NCBI GenBank assembly: GCA_964636985.1
Contig: CAZWSX010000014.1
Span: 62,001 to 126,000, forward strand
DNA length: 64,000 nt
Source: CAZWSX01 sp964636985
GTDB lineage: Bacteria; Planctomycetota; Planctomycetia; Pirellulales; Pirellulaceae
Direction: 5' to 3'
The notes under the pieces were generated by a model. It saw nothing but the letters and a program-made list of their open reading frames with translations. It was not told the DNA's origin and did no database searches. How positions within the stretch are numbered: position 1 is the first letter of the stretch; every line of letters begins with the position of its first letter. Positions 34,760-43,209 of the stretch are shown piece by piece. A program made the position numbers and the translations under genes.

Positions 34760-36586
34760 ATGCCTCCCGTTCCCCCTCTCGATACTCAGCACATCCGCAA
34801 TTTTTGCATCATTGCGCACATCGACCACGGCAAAAGCACGCTGGCCGATCGGTTGATCGAGTACACCGGTACCGTCACCAAGCGCGAAATGAAAGATCAA
34901 CTCCTCGACGACATGGAGCTGGAGCGGCAGCGCGGCATCACCATCAAGGCTCGGGCCGTGGTGATGAAGTACATCTACAAAGGGGAAGTTTACGAGATCA
35001 ACCTGATCGATACGCCCGGCCACGTCGACTTTCACTATGAAGTCTCGCGGTCGCTGGCCTGCTGCGAAGGGGCCTTGTTGCTCGTTGACGCCTTTCAGGG
35101 TGTCGAAGCCCAAACGCTGGCCAACGCGTTCGCGGCGATGAACTCGAATCTGACCATCGTACCGGCGATCAACAAGATCGACCTCGTCCACGCGCGGACG
35201 GAAGAAGTCCTCCGCGAAATCGAGCAAACACTCGCGATCGAGCCTGAAACGGTCCTCAAGTGCAGCGGCAAGTCTGGAATCGGCATCGAAGAGTTAATGG
35301 CCGCGATCATCGAGCGCGTGCCAGCGCCGAAAGGCGATCCGGATGAAACATTGCAGGCGATGGTGTTCGACTGCCACTACGACGAGTATCGCGGCGCCGT
35401 CACCTACGTTCGGGTGATGAACGGCCGAGTGAAACGTGGCCAGAAGATCCGCTTCGTCCAGGTCAACCAAACGTACGAAGTGGTCGAGTGCGGCCAGTTC
35501 GCTCCGGGGCAGCGCCCGTGCGATAGTCTCCAAGCGGGGCAAGTCGGTTACTTGATCTGCAATATCAAGTCGCTCTCGGAAGTGAAGATCGGCGACACCG
35601 TCACCATTCCCGGCGATAAAGGTGCGCCGCCGTTGCAAGGCTACAAAGAACCGAAGCGGATGGTTTACTGCGGACTCTATCCATCGAACGGGCAGGACTT
35701 CACGGAACTACGCGACGCGCTCGAAAAACTGAACGTCAACGATCCGAGCTTCGAGTACGTTCCCGAATCGAGCGAAGCCTTGGGCTTTGGCTTCCGTTGC
35801 GGCTTCCTCGGCTTGCTCCATATGGAGATTGTGCAGCAACGGCTCGAGCGCGAATCAAACATCGATTTGGTGCAAACGGCTCCTAACGTGACGTATGAAA
35901 TCGTCAAAACGAATGGTGAGACGGTCGAGATTCATCGCCCGCAGGAAGTTCCGGACTCAGGCCAAATCGAAATCTTCCGGCAGCCCATCGTTCGCTGCAA
36001 TTTGATCCAACCGGCCGACTTTATCGGCCCCGTGATGAAGCTGTGTCAGGATCGCCGCGGCGTTCACGTGCGGACCGAGTACCTCTCGCCGACGCGGACG
36101 ATGCTGGTGTACGACATCCCGCTGGCAGAAGTGATTTACGACCTGCACGACAAGCTCAAAAGCGCCACCCGTGGTTACGGGACGATGGACTACGAAGTGA
36201 TCGGCTATCAGGAAGCCGATCTGGTGCGGATGGACATGCTGGTCCACGGCAACCGCGTCGATGCTCTCAGTGTGATCTGCCACCGCGGCGACGCCGATCG
36301 TCGCGGCCGCGCGGTTTGCAAGCGGCTGAAACAAGAGATCGAACGACACATGTTCGAAGTCGCCGTTCAGGCAGCGATCGGCTCGCGAATCATTGCTCGC
36401 GAAACCGTCCCAGCGATGCGAAAGAACGTGACGGCCAAGTGCTACGGCGGCGACATCACGCGGAAGCGTAAGCTGTGGGCCAAGCAAGCCGAAGGTAAGA
36501 AGCGGATGAAGTCGATCGGCGAGGTCGATATCCCGCAAAAGGCCTTCCTCGCGATTTTGGACACCGGCGACGAACAGCGCGGCTAA
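34760..36586 (+). CDS. lepA: Elongation factor 4 (back-translocating GTPase LepA)
   Basis: A 608-residue translational GTPase that acts on stalled ribosomes. G1 is AHIDHGKSTLADRL (residue 20 onward), G2/switch I RQRGITIKA, G3 DTPGHVDF, and G4 NKIDL. The LepA-specific C-terminal domain is visible in KNVTAKCYGGDITRKRKLWAKQAEGKKRMKSIG and DIPQKAFLAIL. The length is normal. A hairpin of repeat family B lies 30 bases after the stop. Confidence 0.98.
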   Translation: MPPVPPLDTQHIRNFCIIAHIDHGKSTLADRLIEYTGTVTKREMKDQLLDDMELERQRGITIKARAVVMKYIYKGEVYEINLIDTPGHVDFHYEVSRSLACCEGALLLVDAFQGVEAQTLANAFAAMNSNLTIVPAINKIDLVHARTEEVLREIEQTLAIEPETVLKCSGKSGIGIEELMAAIIERVPAPKGDPDETLQAMVFDCHYDEYRGAVTYVRVMNGRVKRGQKIRFVQVNQTYEVVECGQFAPGQRPCDSLQAGQVGYLICNIKSLSEVKIGDTVTIPGDKGAPPLQGYKEPKRMVYCGLYPSNGQDFTELRDALEKLNVNDPSFEYVPESSEALGFGFRCGFLGLLHMEIVQQRLERESNIDLVQTAPNVTYEIVKTNGETVEIHRPQEVPDSGQIEIFRQPIVRCNLIQPADFIGPVMKLCQDRRGVHVRTEYLSPTRTMLVYDIPLAEVIYDLHDKLKSATRGYGTMDYEVIGYQEADLVRMDMLVHGNRVDALSVICHRGDADRRGRAVCKRLKQEIERHMFEVAVQAAIGSRIIARETVPAMRKNVTAKCYGGDITRKRKLWAKQAEGKKRMKSIGEVDIPQKAFLAILDTGDEQRG

Positions 36587-36615
36587 TGCATTGTCGCAGC
36601 TAAATTTTCGGGTGG

Positions 36616-36640
36616 CACTGGCGTCCTAAAGGCGCCAGTG
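36616..36640 (+). repeat. Intergenic hairpin repeat, family B copy 1
   Basis: CACTGGCG-TCCTAAAGG-CGCCAGTG (8-bp stem, with two further partly paired bases inside) sits 30 bases after lepA. The 15-base left flank GTGGCACTGGCGTCC is identical to the copy at 54853. No U-tract follows it. Confidence 0.65.
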
Positions 36641-36720
36641 TGCGCGCGGTAAATCATGGTGAACCCGAACATTTGGTTTGGACACGAAACTAGTTTTGCA
36701 TCAGATCTGAAAGTCATTGC

Positions 36721-37077
36721 ATGAACTGGTCGGCGATTTTTCTCCCGGTGCTGTTATTGACGGCGTCGAACATCTTCATGACTTTCGCCTGGTATGGGCA
36801 CCTGAAGAAGGGAGTCGGCGACGATAAGCCCTTGTGGATCGCGATCGCCGCCAGCTGGGGCATCGCTTTCTTCGAATATGTCTTGCAGGTACCTGCCAAT
36901 CGCTTGGGCCACAAAGCGGGCTTGGAACTGCCGCAGCTGAAGATCCTGCAAGAAGTAATCACGCTCTCCGTCTTCATCCCGTTCGCCTTGTGGTTCATGA
37001 AGGTGCCACTCAAGCTCGACTTCCTATGGGCGGGACTGTGCATGTGTGGGGCCGTTTACTTCGTGTTCCGCAAGTGA
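36721..37077 (+). CDS. DUF486 family membrane protein
   Basis: A 118-residue protein of four helices of the small DMT-like DUF486 family. The pattern includes SNIFMTFAWYGHL, AIAASWGIAFFEYVLQVPANRLGHKA and LPQLKILQEVITLSVFIPFALWFMKVPL, which are diagnostic. Function is unknown. The stop TGA overlaps the GTG start of the signal peptidase gene (GTGA at 37074-37077), so the two are translationally coupled. It is the first gene of a four-gene run. Confidence 0.9.
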   Translation: MNWSAIFLPVLLLTASNIFMTFAWYGHLKKGVGDDKPLWIAIAASWGIAFFEYVLQVPANRLGHKAGLELPQLKILQEVITLSVFIPFALWFMKVPLKLDFLWAGLCMCGAVYFVFRK

Positions 37078-38423
37078 CCGCAACTCTTCCGCCTACCGAG
37101 CCACAGTTTGGAGCAGAGGTTGAGCCCCCGCCTCCATCGCCTCGCGCCGCCTTGCAGAAGCAGGGTCACTTGCTTCTGGGTTGGATCGTTGCCGGCGCGG
37201 CCCTGGGGTTGTTGCTGGCACGCGTTCTCGCGGTTCAAGGTTTGTTCGCGCCGATCGAAATCGATGGCGGTTCCATGGCCCCGTCGCTCTTAGGATCGCA
37301 TCGCGAAGTCCGTTGCTCCGATTGCGGCTTTGCCTGGAAGTGCGAAACCTTCGCCGACAACGCGGCTCCGCGAATGATCTGCCCTAACTGCGGTTCCAAA
37401 CTGGGCGATCAAGTTGCCGCGCGAACCGTCGAAGCCGATCGAGTGTGGATCGATCGAGCCACGTATCTGGCCATGGGCCCTGTTCGCGGCGATTTGGTGG
37501 CCGTGAAAATTCCCGGCGAGGCCAACAAGTTCGCCGTAAAACGGATCGCCGCGTTGCCGGGCGAAACCTGGTCGATCAGTAACGGGGACCTGATGATCGA
37601 TGGCAAGCTTGCCGCGAAATCGCTCGAACAATTCCTCGATTCAGCGGTCGTGGTGAATGAGGATGCCTTTCGTCCTTCCAGTCTCGAAGGCAAATCGCGG
37701 TGGCGCGCGGTCGATGTCAAATCGGCATGGCAAACAATACCAAGTGGGCATAGTTGGCAATCGGGCGCAGAAAACACCGGTAACGTGCTGCGTTATGTGA
37801 ATTGGGCATGTGTCGAAACGGCGCCAATCCGTCAAGCTGCCAAGCCGATTCGCGACGTCGATTCTTACAATATCTCACTAGCCCGGCTATTGAACGAAGT
37901 GCGCGACATTGCCGTCACGATGGACGTCTCGCTCACCGGCACGGCCACGCTCCGCATTGCCATTTGGCGGGAGTCTGGCAAAAAGGAAATTGTTTCCCTT
38001 TCGAGTGACCAGATGGCCAATGATGCGTGTGTCCTTTTGGCCGGAAAACACCGGATTGTCGTCGGAAGCATCGACGGACGAACGCTTCTTTCCGTCGACG
38101 GCCACCCGCGCGTTCCGGTCTTGGGAAAGCCGCCGGATGAGCTACCGATCGATGCATCCCAGCCAATCTGCCTGGTCGCGTTAGGGGAGGGAACGATCGC
38201 CGTCGAAAACATCCGCGTTCTGCGGGACATCTATTTGCTCGACGCCGACGGCCTTTCGCGAACCAAGTCGACGGAAAACAATCTAGGAAGGGACGAGTAC
38301 GCCGTCCTAGGCGACAATCCTCCGGCGTCGATCGACAGCCGGCAGTGGCCGAAGCCGATTCGCCGGCAAGACATCCTGGGCCGAGTCATTCCCCGACCTC
38401 ATCCAAGCTCGGACAAACCATGA
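37074..38423 (+). CDS. Signal peptidase I with N-terminal zinc ribbon and large internal insertion
   Basis: Type I signal peptidase, 449 residues (bacterial enzymes are about 180-325). A single TM at about residues 28-50 is followed by the nucleophile S67 in GGSMAPSL. A four-Cys zinc-ribbon-like segment (CSDCGFAWKC... then CPNCGSKL) follows at about 80-110. The general base K156 lies in KFAVKRIAALPGE, and the GDNPPASIDSRQW box is near residue 413. About 190-250 residues between K156 and that box form a beta-rich domain with no similarity to signal peptidases that I recognise. Start GTG 37074 overlaps the stop of DUF486, and its stop overlaps the next ATG. Its products would be cleaved at the outer face of the membrane. 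Confidence 0.85.
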   Translation: MTATLPPTEPQFGAEVEPPPPSPRAALQKQGHLLLGWIVAGAALGLLLARVLAVQGLFAPIEIDGGSMAPSLLGSHREVRCSDCGFAWKCETFADNAAPRMICPNCGSKLGDQVAARTVEADRVWIDRATYLAMGPVRGDLVAVKIPGEANKFAVKRIAALPGETWSISNGDLMIDGKLAAKSLEQFLDSAVVVNEDAFRPSSLEGKSRWRAVDVKSAWQTIPSGHSWQSGAENTGNVLRYVNWACVETAPIRQAAKPIRDVDSYNISLARLLNEVRDIAVTMDVSLTGTATLRIAIWRESGKKEIVSLSSDQMANDACVLLAGKHRIVVGSIDGRTLLSVDGHPRVPVLGKPPDELPIDASQPICLVALGEGTIAVENIRVLRDIYLLDADGLSRTKSTENNLGRDEYAVLGDNPPASIDSRQWPKPIRRQDILGRVIPRPHPSSDKP

Positions 38424-39628
38424 CCAACAATACGGAATTTGATTGGCGTTGTGCGGCCGCCGAGTGGTCGCTCCGCAGCGACGCGATTTATCTCAACCAC
38501 GGTTCGTTCGGGCCGCCGCCGCGGGAAGTGATCGCCGCCCGGCAAGCCATCCAGCGGGCTCTCGACGAAGAGCCCATGGATTACTACGTGCGGCAATACG
38601 AACCGGCTTGGTTTGCCGCCCGCGAGGTCTTGGCGGACTTTGTCGGGACCAGGGCCACGAATCTTGCCTTCGTCGAGAACGCCACCGCCGGGATGAACGT
38701 GGTGGCCGAGTCGCACCCGCTTTCCGAGGGCGACGAAGTCCTGATTAACAATCACGAGTACGGCGCCGTGATGCGGATTTGGGAACGCCGTTGTCAGCGC
38801 TCCGGCGCAAAGCTGATCTCTGCTCCATTGCCCGAGCACTTTGTGGACGTGGGGCAGGTGGTCGACGCGATCTTTCGTCCGGCGACGATGCGGACCAGGT
38901 TGCTGGTGGTTTCGCACATCACGTCGCCCACCGCGATCATCATGCCGCTGCCGGAAATCGTGGCCGAAGCGAAGCGTCGCGGCATTGCCGTGTGCGTCGA
39001 CGGTCCTCACGCGCTGTTGCAGGTCGACGTCGATATCGACCGCCTTGGCGTCGACTATTACGTCGCCAGTTGTCACAAGTGGCTCTGTGCCCCCTTTGGT
39101 TCCGGCTTTGTGATGGCCACGCCCGAACATCAGGGGACGATGCGGCCCTCGCAACTGAGTTGGGGACGGGTTCGCGGCGAAGATCGCCGCGTTTGGTCGG
39201 ACGAGTTCGTGTGGAGCGGTAGCCGCGATCCATCGCCGTATTTGTCAGTCCCCACTGCAATTAAATTTTTCCAACGATTCGGTGTGGCGGCGGTCCGCCA
39301 GCGGCTGTACGAACTGGCCATGCACGCGCGGCACGTGCTAGTTTCCGCACTGGGAACGGCGCCGATCATGAGGAACGACCATCATTGGTACGGTTCGATG
39401 GCGCACGTTCCGCTTCCGCCGACTAGGTACGACGGATCTCGGACCGAAGACTTGCTGGCAGCCGCGCATCGACTGCAACAATTATTGTGGGAACGGCAAA
39501 GAATCGAGGCTCCGATTGTCGCCTTCGAAGGGAAGCTGTACATCCGCGTCTCGTGCCATGTCTACAATACTGAAAGCCAAGTGGAACTGCTGGCCGGCAC
39601 GTTGAAGAAAGCTCTTGGCGACTTTTGA
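38420..39628 (+). CDS. Class V aminotransferase
   Basis: A 402-residue PLP enzyme of the isopenicillin-N-epimerase/cysteine desulfurase-like group. The N-terminal IYLNHGSFGPPPREV, FVENATAGMNVV, the Asp/His-bearing strand AVCVDGPHALLQVDVDI, and the PLP Schiff-base lysine in YVASCHKWLCAPFGSGFV are visible. Specificity is unknown; relatives act on amino acids or amino sugars. ATG 38420 overlaps the signal peptidase stop by ATGA. coaE begins within about 20 bases of its stop. Confidence 0.9.
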   Translation: MTNNTEFDWRCAAAEWSLRSDAIYLNHGSFGPPPREVIAARQAIQRALDEEPMDYYVRQYEPAWFAAREVLADFVGTRATNLAFVENATAGMNVVAESHPLSEGDEVLINNHEYGAVMRIWERRCQRSGAKLISAPLPEHFVDVGQVVDAIFRPATMRTRLLVVSHITSPTAIIMPLPEIVAEAKRRGIAVCVDGPHALLQVDVDIDRLGVDYYVASCHKWLCAPFGSGFVMATPEHQGTMRPSQLSWGRVRGEDRRVWSDEFVWSGSRDPSPYLSVPTAIKFFQRFGVAAVRQRLYELAMHARHVLVSALGTAPIMRNDHHWYGSMAHVPLPPTRYDGSRTEDLLAAAHRLQQLLWERQRIEAPIVAFEGKLYIRVSCHVYNTESQVELLAGTLKKALGDF

Positions 39629-39649
39629 ATGATCCACGGATCTTCGCTC

Positions 39650-40273
39650 ATGGCGATCACAATTGGGATTGTCGGTGGTGTGGCCAGCGGAAAGAGCCGC
39701 GTCGCGGTGGCATTCGAGCGACTCGGCGCGGTGGTTCTTCATGCCGATGCCGCCGGTCACGCCATCTTGCGAGAGCCCGAGGTCATCGCCGCCATCCGCC
39801 AGCAATGGGGCGACACGGTAATTTCACCCGACGGCCAAGTCGATCGGAGTGCTGTGGCCGCGATTGTTTTCTGTCCTTCGCGCGAAGCCGATCGAAAGTG
39901 GCTTAACGAGCTCACGCACCCGCGCATTCGCGCACGGCTGAAGGAGCAGAAGATCGCCGCTGAGCGTCGCGGCGTCACGGCCATTGTCGTCGATGCGGCG
40001 CTCTTGTATGAGTCGGGTTGGAGCGAGCTATGCGATCACGTGGTGTTCGTCGATACGCCGATCGAGCAGCGCCGTCGCAATGCGGCCAGCCGAGGCTGGG
40101 ACGCCAGCGAGATCGCCAAGCGTGAGGACACCCAGCTCCCGCTCGACGAAAAACGACGCCGCTCGACCGATGTGATTCAAAACAACGGCACGCTGGAGGA
40201 ACTCGACCGCGCCGCGGAGGAGCTGTTTCGGAAGTTTGCCACAGAGGGGCGGAGTGAAGGGGAAACGGGGTGA
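39650..40273 (+). CDS. coaE: Dephospho-CoA kinase
   Basis: Last step of coenzyme A synthesis, phosphorylating the 3'-hydroxyl of the dephospho-CoA ribose. The P-loop is GIVGGVASGKSRV, followed by VVLHADAAGHAIL and NELTHPRIR, and the lid ...RRNAASRGWDASEIAKRED. About 207 residues. ATG 39650 gives the family-like N-terminus MAITIGIVGG; ATG 39629, directly after the aminotransferase stop, would add seven residues. The last 13 codons run into a repeat element (see 40235), so the C-terminal KFATEGRSEGETG is probably not native to the family. Confidence 0.92.
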   Translation: MAITIGIVGGVASGKSRVAVAFERLGAVVLHADAAGHAILREPEVIAAIRQQWGDTVISPDGQVDRSAVAAIVFCPSREADRKWLNELTHPRIRARLKEQKIAAERRGVTAIVVDAALLYESGWSELCDHVVFVDTPIEQRRRNAASRGWDASEIAKREDTQLPLDEKRRRSTDVIQNNGTLEELDRAAEELFRKFATEGRSEGETG

Positions 40274-40453
40274 ATGGGAGATGGGGAGCGACGGTATCCC
40301 ACTTCAAAAATCACAAATCAACAATCATCAATCGCATGATCAACTGTACGGTGGATTAATCGATTGATGATTTCTGATTGTTGATTTTTGAAGTGAAGAC
40401 TCCCCTCTCGGGCCACTCCCCACCTCCGATTTCTCAGTGTCCTCTGTGGCAAA
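40235..40453. repeat. Nested inverted-repeat element between coaE and the YbjQ gene
   Basis: Outer arms TTTGCCACAGAGG (40235-40247) and CCTCTGTGGCAAA (40441-40453) are exact reverse complements. Inner 35-base arms at 40300-40334 and 40361-40395 match in 31 of 35 positions with a 26-base loop. The inner part is AT-rich (runs of TCAAAAATC, AACAATCATCAATC) in a GC-rich genome. The left arm lies inside the coaE 3' end. The CCACAGAGGACAC-like text resembles short dispersed repeats known from other bacteria. A MITE-like origin or a large bidirectional terminator are both possible. The two flanking genes are convergent. Confidence 0.7.
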
Positions 40454-40454
40454 A

Positions 40455-41585
40455 CTAGTGCCCCCCGTTGTCGCGGGAAAGCTGCCGGGTTTGCATCGGG
40501 TGGATGTCGTCGAAGAACGTGTCGCGGTCGCGGATGATCGCTTGCGGCGGCAAGACCGTGGTTTGCGTTTTCACCTGATCGTTTCGCTGGATGGCGGTGC
40601 CGATCGCCATCACTTCGATGATCCCGCCGCCGATGTCGTTGATGAACATCTTCACGCCGATCACGCCGTGCGCCCCTAAGGCTTCGGCTTCGTGCTTGAT
40701 ATGGGCCAGGCAGTTCTCACGGGCCTCGTAAACCAGCCGCGAGACCGCCGTCACTTCGCCGCGGCTGAACGAGCTAAAGAACGATGACAGTCCGCCACCG
40801 ATGCCAAGCGAGTAGACGCTTGACCCTAGGACCAACCGCAAGGGCGCGTAGCCCAGTTGCGTGATGTTCCATAGTTCTTCGCCCGTCAGTTCGCTGGTGA
40901 CGGGGCGTTCGCGTTTGCCGAGAGCCGGATTGTAGGAAGCGGTGCCGACCATCAGCATCTCGCGCACGCCGGGACCAAACGGCAGGATGTAAGTATTGAT
41001 GTCGACGACGCTATTGGCGCCGCAAGCGATGGCCTCTTGTTCGAGCCGCTCGAGCGCTAAGTGCCGCGTGTGGTTGTACATGTCGGAGAACTCGCGGACT
41101 TCGCCGCCGGCCATCGTCTTGAAAAAGCCAGTGATGCCCCGACCGATGCCAAGCGCGTAGGCAACGTTGCCGATAACGTAATGCTTGGGGTCGTAGCCCG
41201 AATCGAGTTGGCAATACAGATCTTGTCCGCTGCATGCCGTGGTGAAGAATGCGTGCTCATGCGTGTTGCTGTGGATCGCGCTGCCGATCGCCAGGAACTC
41301 CTTCATGGCGTTGAAGTTTTTCAGTTCGCTGGAAACACCGGTGACGCCTTTGGCTCCTTCTCGCTTGGCTTCCTCTTCGAGCCGCGTGAGCGAGGCATGG
41401 CGTCCTTCGGAAATCAGGCTGGTGATTTGTTGGATCTCGCCGCCGGCCATGGCTTGAAATCCACTCGCCACCCCACCAACAAAGCCGAGCGAATAGACGC
41501 TGTTGCCGACAACGATTTTTCCCGGCGCCCAACCCTTTTGCGCAAGACAATAGACTTCGTTGCCGGAAAGGCCGCTGATCATCAT
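40455..41585 (-). CDS. Triple-tandem YbjQ-family (heavy-metal-binding) protein
   Basis: A 376-residue protein made of three YbjQ-type domains. Each domain includes a YxLGxxG-like strand, followed by 'F....GGE', 'E.R...L..L..EA...GA..V.....' and a closing 'E....GTA' strand. Repeat 1 is about residues 1-105 (NSVYSLGFVGGVASGFQAMAGGEIQQ), repeat 2 about 115-225 (NVAYALGIGRGITGFFKTMAGGEVRE), repeat 3 about 235-345 (SSVYSLGIGGGLSSFFSSFSRGEVTA). YbjQ proteins form pentamers of unknown function. There is no signal peptide. A single chain with three domains would alter the usual ring stoichiometry. Confidence 0.85.
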   Translation of the reverse strand: MMISGLSGNEVYCLAQKGWAPGKIVVGNSVYSLGFVGGVASGFQAMAGGEIQQITSLISEGRHASLTRLEEEAKREGAKGVTGVSSELKNFNAMKEFLAIGSAIHSNTHEHAFFTTACSGQDLYCQLDSGYDPKHYVIGNVAYALGIGRGITGFFKTMAGGEVREFSDMYNHTRHLALERLEQEAIACGANSVVDINTYILPFGPGVREMLMVGTASYNPALGKRERPVTSELTGEELWNITQLGYAPLRLVLGSSVYSLGIGGGLSSFFSSFSRGEVTAVSRLVYEARENCLAHIKHEAEALGAHGVIGVKMFINDIGGGIIEVMAIGTAIQRNDQVKTQTTVLPPQAIIRDRDTFFDDIHPMQTRQLSRDNGGH

Positions 41586-41770
41586 GGCAAAATATCCTTG
41601 GTGAGTGCGAGCATGAATCGCTTCGCCGGTAGTCTATTCGCTTCTGGCGCGACTTGCTTTGCCCCGCGACTCGCTTTTAACGCAAAGCCTACTAAGTGCC
41701 CGAGAAACCCCTAAGCACCCCCTCGTTTAGATTGGTGACGAGACGTTCGAGTGACACGGCCATGTCACAT

Positions 41771-41800
41771 CCTGAAGCCTGGAGCCTGACTCCTGGAGCC
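41771..41800 (-). repeat. Short repeat of CCTGGAGCC
   Basis: Three near-identical nine-mers (CCTGAAGCC at 41771, CCTGGAGCC at 41778 and at 41792) lie just after the polysaccharide-export gene stop. On the minus strand they read GGCTCCAGG. No function is evident; I see nothing else in the 220 bases of this gap. Confidence 0.4.
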
Positions 41801-41804
41801 TTCC

Positions 41805-43169
41805 CTACGGTGCGGTTCTGAATTGCGTTTGCGCCACGAACAAGAATTGGGGTGGCATCACCGAATAGATTCCTTTGGTGAAGACCAGGTCGATGGCATC
41901 GGTGATGCGGCGAATAGGGGCTTTCGGGACGATCACGACGTCGCTGTCGCGGAGCCAAATGTCGTCGGCCGGACACGGCGTTTTGCCGAGAAGCGCTCCC
42001 TGCACGTCGAGCTTGGTCGCCATCAGGCACCAATCGTCCGTGCGGCGGAAGACGACCACTTCGCGAAGGTTCCCGCCGTTGTTCACGTTGCCCGCGAGGG
42101 CCAGCGCCATCATCACGTTGGTAGGCCGCGAGATTTCAAAGCGGTTCGGCGTCTTCACCTCGCCGCCGACATAGATAAAGTTCCCGGCCTTTTGATTCAG
42201 GACGGCCGTGATTTCCAAGCCGTCCACTTCCTGAGCGAATCGTTGGTTCAGTTCGCATTGCAATTCGTTCAGTGTCAACCCTTGCGCCATGATCCCGCAT
42301 GGTAGCGCGGGCAAGCGGATGACACCGTCGGGCGTCACCTTCACCAGACGCTGTTGTCCCCCCGTTGAGAAACGGTTGTTCACGGCTTCGAGCAATTGAG
42401 TCAAACGCGTATTAGTCGTCGTAGGCGTAATGGTAATGGCTGGAATTTTGTAGAACTTTTTGTACTTGTCTTCGATCTCGGCCTGAAGTTGCGGGACGGT
42501 CTTTCGTGTAGCGCGGACTTGCCCCATCAGTTTCAAATAGATCATGCCATCCGGCAGAATCTCGACCTCACGATCGAGCGTCGTGTCGGTAAGCGACTCA
42601 ATCTTGATCCTGTCGCCAACCTGCAGCGCGTACGGACGATTCGTCTCGACTTGCGTCTTTCTAAAAACGAATGCGATTTCATCGTCGGGCCGCAGCCGAT
42701 ACTCGCCTGGATAGTTGTTGCGCGACGGGCCGATGTACTCCCCCTGGCCATACATATTGAACTCGGGGAGCAAGTGCTCGGCGCTCCAGCCGAGTTCACC
42801 GCAATCGGGGCGCTGCCGGCAATCGACGCCTGTCAAAGGACGCTCGCAACCGCCAGGGCAATTTGGCAGCGGCGGACACGTGTTGCATTGTCCAAGTCCC
42901 TGATTGGTGCCCTGGCGGCCGCCGCACAGTTCGCATCCCCCTGCCCTGCCGCACGAACATCCCTGGCACAGGCGGATCGAGTCGAACTCTTGCGCGGCCG
43001 CTACGGCGATGACCGGAGACGACTCCGTTCGCCCACCGGCAGTGTAGCCTTCCAAAATGAAGATCGCCGCAAGCCCGGCGGCGCCTACACCCATCCATGT
43101 CCACAACGGATGGTCGAGCAGCGCTGCGCTGGTCGCCGTCAGTTTTCCAAAAACGGTGGTGTTGCTCAC
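41805..43169 (-). CDS. Polysaccharide export protein (Wza-like) with cysteine-rich insert
   Basis: About 454 residues from GTG 43169, which has an AAGGG element upstream; an ATG at 43268 would overlap the preceding gene by 59 bases. An anchor helix spans residues about 18-40. A striking Cys/Gly segment at 67-125 has 11 cysteines (CQGCSCGRAGGCELCGG, CNTCPPLPNCPGGC). The export domain is about residues 165-275 (YRLRPDDEIAFVF, YALQVGDRIKIE, LPDGMIYLKLMGQV), followed by an SLBB-like domain (FIYVGGEVKTPNRFEI, ALALAGNVNNGGNLREVVVFRR). Wza-type proteins form outer-membrane polysaccharide channels. The Cys part could bind metal or form disulfides. The TPR gene lies 40 bases upstream in the same orientation. 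Confidence 0.85.
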   Translation of the reverse strand: MSNTTVFGKLTATSAALLDHPLWTWMGVGAAGLAAIFILEGYTAGGRTESSPVIAVAAAQEFDSIRLCQGCSCGRAGGCELCGGRQGTNQGLGQCNTCPPLPNCPGGCERPLTGVDCRQRPDCGELGWSAEHLLPEFNMYGQGEYIGPSRNNYPGEYRLRPDDEIAFVFRKTQVETNRPYALQVGDRIKIESLTDTTLDREVEILPDGMIYLKLMGQVRATRKTVPQLQAEIEDKYKKFYKIPAITITPTTTNTRLTQLLEAVNNRFSTGGQQRLVKVTPDGVIRLPALPCGIMAQGLTLNELQCELNQRFAQEVDGLEITAVLNQKAGNFIYVGGEVKTPNRFEISRPTNVMMALALAGNVNNGGNLREVVVFRRTDDWCLMATKLDVQGALLGKTPCPADDIWLRDSDVVIVPKAPIRRITDAIDLVFTKGIYSVMPPQFLFVAQTQFRTAP

Positions 43170-43209
43170 GGTTGGACCCTTGTGGACACGGCCTCTTGGA
43201 AGCAGGTGC

